Positions 3,721 through 5,920 of a DNA stretch of 5,920 nt are shown here, piece by piece; position 1 is the stretch's first letter, and every line of letters begins with the position of its first letter. The position numbers and the translations under genes are program-made. The DNA lies in the NCBI GenBank assembly GCA_029934775.1, contig JAOZLO010000192.1, forward strand, positions 1 to 5,920, written 5' to 3'. The stretch is from Desulfocapsaceae bacterium. GTDB lineage: Bacteria > Desulfobacterota > Desulfobulbia > Desulfobulbales > Desulfocapsaceae. The notes below the pieces were generated by a model. That model was not told where the DNA came from. It did no database searches and worked only from the letters and a program-made list of their open reading frames with translations.

Positions 3721-5920
3721 ATGTCCAGTCTTGACTCCACCCCTCAATTCGTTTCGAAGATATATGAAACCATGAAACGAAACCTTCAGATAGTCCGGCA
3801 GAAACTTGGTCGACCTTTGACCCTTGCTGACAAAATCCTGCTTTCTCATCTGGATAATCCCGAAGAACAGGAAATGATCGCCGGCCAGAGTTACCTCTAC
3901 ATTCGCCCCGACCGTGTAGTTCTCCAGGATGTATTGGGCCAGTCCGCCATGCTGCAATTCATGCAGACAGGTCGAGAAAAAGTCGCAGTTCCAACAACGA
4001 TTCACTGCGACCATCTGATTGAGGCGCGGATAGCGGGAGATCTTGACCTCAAAGCCTCCAATGTCGAAAATAATGAAGTCTATGATTTTTTGAAATCGGC
4101 TGCAGCTAAATATGGGGCAGGGTTCTGGGCTCCCGGCGCAGGAATTATTCACCAGGTAAATATCGAAAATTATGCGTTTCCTGGTGCAGTTATATTAGGC
4201 ACCGATTCACATACCCCCAATGCAGGTGGAATTGGTGCCTGTGCCGTTGGCGTAGGTGGTGCAGACGCCATAGATGCAATGGCAGGATTAACCTGGGAGG
4301 TTCTTTATCCCAACCATATAGGCGTCAAACTTACCGGAAAGTTACGTGGCTGGACAGCACCAAAAGATATTGTTCTCTACCTTGCAGGTGAGTTGTCTGT
4401 TTCCGGTGGTACCAATTCCATTATCGAATACTTCGGCCCTGGAGCGCAATCCATCAGCTGTACGGCAAAGGCAACAATTACAAACATGGGTGCCGAGCTT
4501 GGTGCAACCACATCTATGTTTGCCTACGACAATAGTATTGCAAGATACCTCAAAGCCACAGGACGCGGAGAACTCGCAGATCTTGCGGAACAGAATCTTG
4601 ATTTATTATCTCAAGATGAAGATGTTTTGAAGCACCCTGAAAAATATTATGACCGCGTTGTTGAAATCAATCTGTCTACTTTAGAACCTCATGTTGTGGG
4701 TCCCCATTCTCCTGACCGTGCAAGGCCTATATCAAAACTCGCAGGTGAGATTGCAGAGAGTAACGGCGAATTTATAGACACCATTTCAACTTGTTTAATT
4801 GGCAGCTGCACAAACTCTTCTTATGAGGATATGAGCCGCGCAGCTGACCTTGCCGAACAGGCCAAATCACATGGTATTAAAAGCGCTGTACCATTGATGG
4901 TGACCCCTGGCTCCGAACAGATACGGGCTACTATAGAAAGAGACGGACAGATGGCATCCCTTAAAGCTATAGGGGGGACTGTACTGGCAAATGCCTGTGG
5001 CCCGTGCATTGGTCAGTGGCGTCGAGATTCTACAATTGCCGGTAAGCCCAATACCATTGTTACTTCCTACAACCGCAATTTTCCATGCCGAAATGATGGC
5101 CAGCCCACAACCATGAACTTTATTGCCAGCCCCGAGATAACAGTAGCTCTAGCTCTTGCTGGACGTCTATCCTTTAATCCCCTGACAGATTCACTGATCG
5201 ATGCAAACGGTCAAACATTCCGCCTGAAACCGCCACAAAAAGCACCGGATGTACCGGAAAAGGGTTTTGAAAAGGGGGATTCCTCCTTTTTTGCACCACC
5301 GGATGATGGCAGTAAGATAGAATTAAAGGTAAACCCAGACAGTCAACGTCTGCAGATCCTTGAACCCTGGCCACCATGGGATGGTAAAGATATTGCTCAT
5401 GCACCGGTCCTGCTCAAAGCGAAAGGTAAATGTACAACGGACGCCATTTCTCCCGCCGGCCCGTGGCTGAGGTTGCGTGGACATCTTGATAAATTTAGTG
5501 ATAATATGTTCATGGGTGCGATAAATTCGTATAATAATATTGCAGGCACAGGTTTGAACGTGTTAACTGAAGAAGCAAACATAGCATTTTCCGATATTGC
5601 ACGAGACTATAAAGCCAGGCAGGTTAAGTGGGTTGTGGTCGGAGATTGGAACTACGGTGAAGGCAGTAGTCGTGAACATGCGGCACTGTCTCCCCGGCTC
5701 CTTGGCGGCGCAGCTGTCATTTCCCGCAGTTTTGCTCGTATCCACGAATCCAATCTTAAAAAGCAGGGGCTCCTTGCTCTCTCATTCAACAACCCGGATG
5801 AATATGATTTGATCCGAGAGGATGATAGAGTCGACCTTGTTAACCTTGCCGAATTAACACCGGGTCGGCCTGTTACTTGCGTAATCAATCATGCTGATGG
5901 TACAAAAGATACTCTACAGT
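3721..5920 (+). CDS. acn: Aconitate hydratase, mitochondrial type, truncated by the right edge
   Basis: This TCA-cycle enzyme isomerises citrate to isocitrate through cis-aconitate with a [4Fe-4S] cluster. The window holds 733 codons and ends in VINHADGTKDTLQ. From memory of pig mitochondrial aconitase, about 20-30 C-terminal residues are missing only because the window ends. Cluster ligands are Cys363 (GSCTNS), Cys426 and Cys429 (ACGPCIGQW). Active-site residues present are Asp97/His98 (HCDH), His144 (GIIHQ), Asp162/His164 (TDSHT), Glu259, Asn451/Arg452/Arg457 (SYNRNFPCRND), Asp574/Ser577, Arg586, Ser649 and Arg651 (GEGSSREHA). The N-terminal [4Fe-4S] domains join the C-terminal swivel domain through a linker at about 500-545. 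The similarity is much closer to mitochondrial aconitase than to E. coli AcnA or AcnB. Oddities: the usual TTDHIS reads TTDAIS, and the pair before Arg457 is Pro-Cys rather than Thr-Gly as in pig. There is no sign of damage. The gene is divergent from the SagB-type gene. Confidence 0.97.
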   Translation, partial: MSSLDSTPQFVSKIYETMKRNLQIVRQKLGRPLTLADKILLSHLDNPEEQEMIAGQSYLYIRPDRVVLQDVLGQSAMLQFMQTGREKVAVPTTIHCDHLIEARIAGDLDLKASNVENNEVYDFLKSAAAKYGAGFWAPGAGIIHQVNIENYAFPGAVILGTDSHTPNAGGIGACAVGVGGADAIDAMAGLTWEVLYPNHIGVKLTGKLRGWTAPKDIVLYLAGELSVSGGTNSIIEYFGPGAQSISCTAKATITNMGAELGATTSMFAYDNSIARYLKATGRGELADLAEQNLDLLSQDEDVLKHPEKYYDRVVEINLSTLEPHVVGPHSPDRARPISKLAGEIAESNGEFIDTISTCLIGSCTNSSYEDMSRAADLAEQAKSHGIKSAVPLMVTPGSEQIRATIERDGQMASLKAIGGTVLANACGPCIGQWRRDSTIAGKPNTIVTSYNRNFPCRNDGQPTTMNFIASPEITVALALAGRLSFNPLTDSLIDANGQTFRLKPPQKAPDVPEKGFEKGDSSFFAPPDDGSKIELKVNPDSQRLQILEPWPPWDGKDIAHAPVLLKAKGKCTTDAISPAGPWLRLRGHLDKFSDNMFMGAINSYNNIAGTGLNVLTEEANIAFSDIARDYKARQVKWVVVGDWNYGEGSSREHAALSPRLLGGAAVISRSFARIHESNLKKQGLLALSFNNPDEYDLIREDDRVDLVNLAELTPGRPVTCVINHADGTKDTLQ
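5270..5292 (+). other. Terminator-like hairpin inside the aconitase coding region
   Basis: AAAAGGGGG (5270-5278) can pair with CCTCCTTTT (5282-5290) as nine pairs, including one G-U, around the 3-base loop ATT. The downstream arm runs into six T residues (5287-5292). On paper this resembles an intrinsic terminator with an A-tract. It encodes the variable linker between the two halves of aconitase (around residues 517-524), where sequence is little constrained. It may simply reflect codon choice. Confidence 0.35.

Noticed and set aside
3703..4152. 149-residue open frame on the minus strand
   Set aside because: It is antisense to the N-terminal half of aconitase, whose sense frame is beyond doubt. 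It has no family resemblance.
1..5920. tRNA, rRNA, CRISPR array, integron attC sites, insertion-sequence ends, riboswitches
   Set aside because: I looked for conserved T-loop sequence, regularly spaced repeats, GTTRRRY-type core sites, long terminal inverted repeats and known aptamer cores, and saw none.

Overview
The window reads as ordinary bacterial chromosome. Four genes can be supported: three complete and one cut off by the right edge. Each start has a Shine-Dalgarno sequence, although at the second gene the site does not settle which ATG is used. In order they are a HAD-superfamily phosphatase (814-1539, +), a DUF2293 protein of unknown function (1836-2549, -), a SagB/ThcOx-type FMN oxidoreductase (2702-3460, -) and a mitochondrial-type aconitase (3721 to beyond the right edge, +). 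The aconitase belongs to the lineage that includes animal mitochondrial aconitase. Among bacteria, from memory, that type is found in Bacteroidota, spirochaetes and sulfate-reducing or sulfur-disproportionating Desulfobacterota. With the moderate base composition and the loose gene packing, a Desulfobulbales-like host is my best guess. That is inference from one gene and is weak.

Region by region: bases 1-813 hold no gene I can support. There may be the 3' tip of a plus-strand gene ending at 83, followed by a weak terminator-like hairpin. The minus strand instead offers protein-like patches in three shifting frames (about 405 down to 1), which could be a decayed gene. The HAD gene at 814-1539 stands alone. 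The 296 bases after it separate it from the converging DUF2293 gene and hold no convincing terminator. The DUF2293 and SagB genes lie on the same strand with a 152-base gap, so they may or may not share a transcript. A 260-base divergent region follows (3461-3720). It carries a consensus -35 hexamer and a perfect 7-bp dyad (TACTAGT-CTT-ACTAGTA), and beyond it the aconitase gene runs off the window about 20-30 codons before its expected stop.

The genes do not form an obvious pathway. Aconitase is central metabolism (citrate to isocitrate). The HAD protein is a probable small-phosphoester phosphatase. The SagB-type protein is an orphan, with no azoline cyclodehydratase or precursor peptide visible here. 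I found no CRISPR array, tRNA, rRNA, insertion sequence or integrase, and no convincing new system. The points most worth a second look are the orphan SagB, the intact but functionally unknown DUF2293 protein, two residue changes beside the aconitase active site, a terminator-like hairpin inside the aconitase gene, the dyad upstream of aconitase, and the possibly decayed gene at the left edge.
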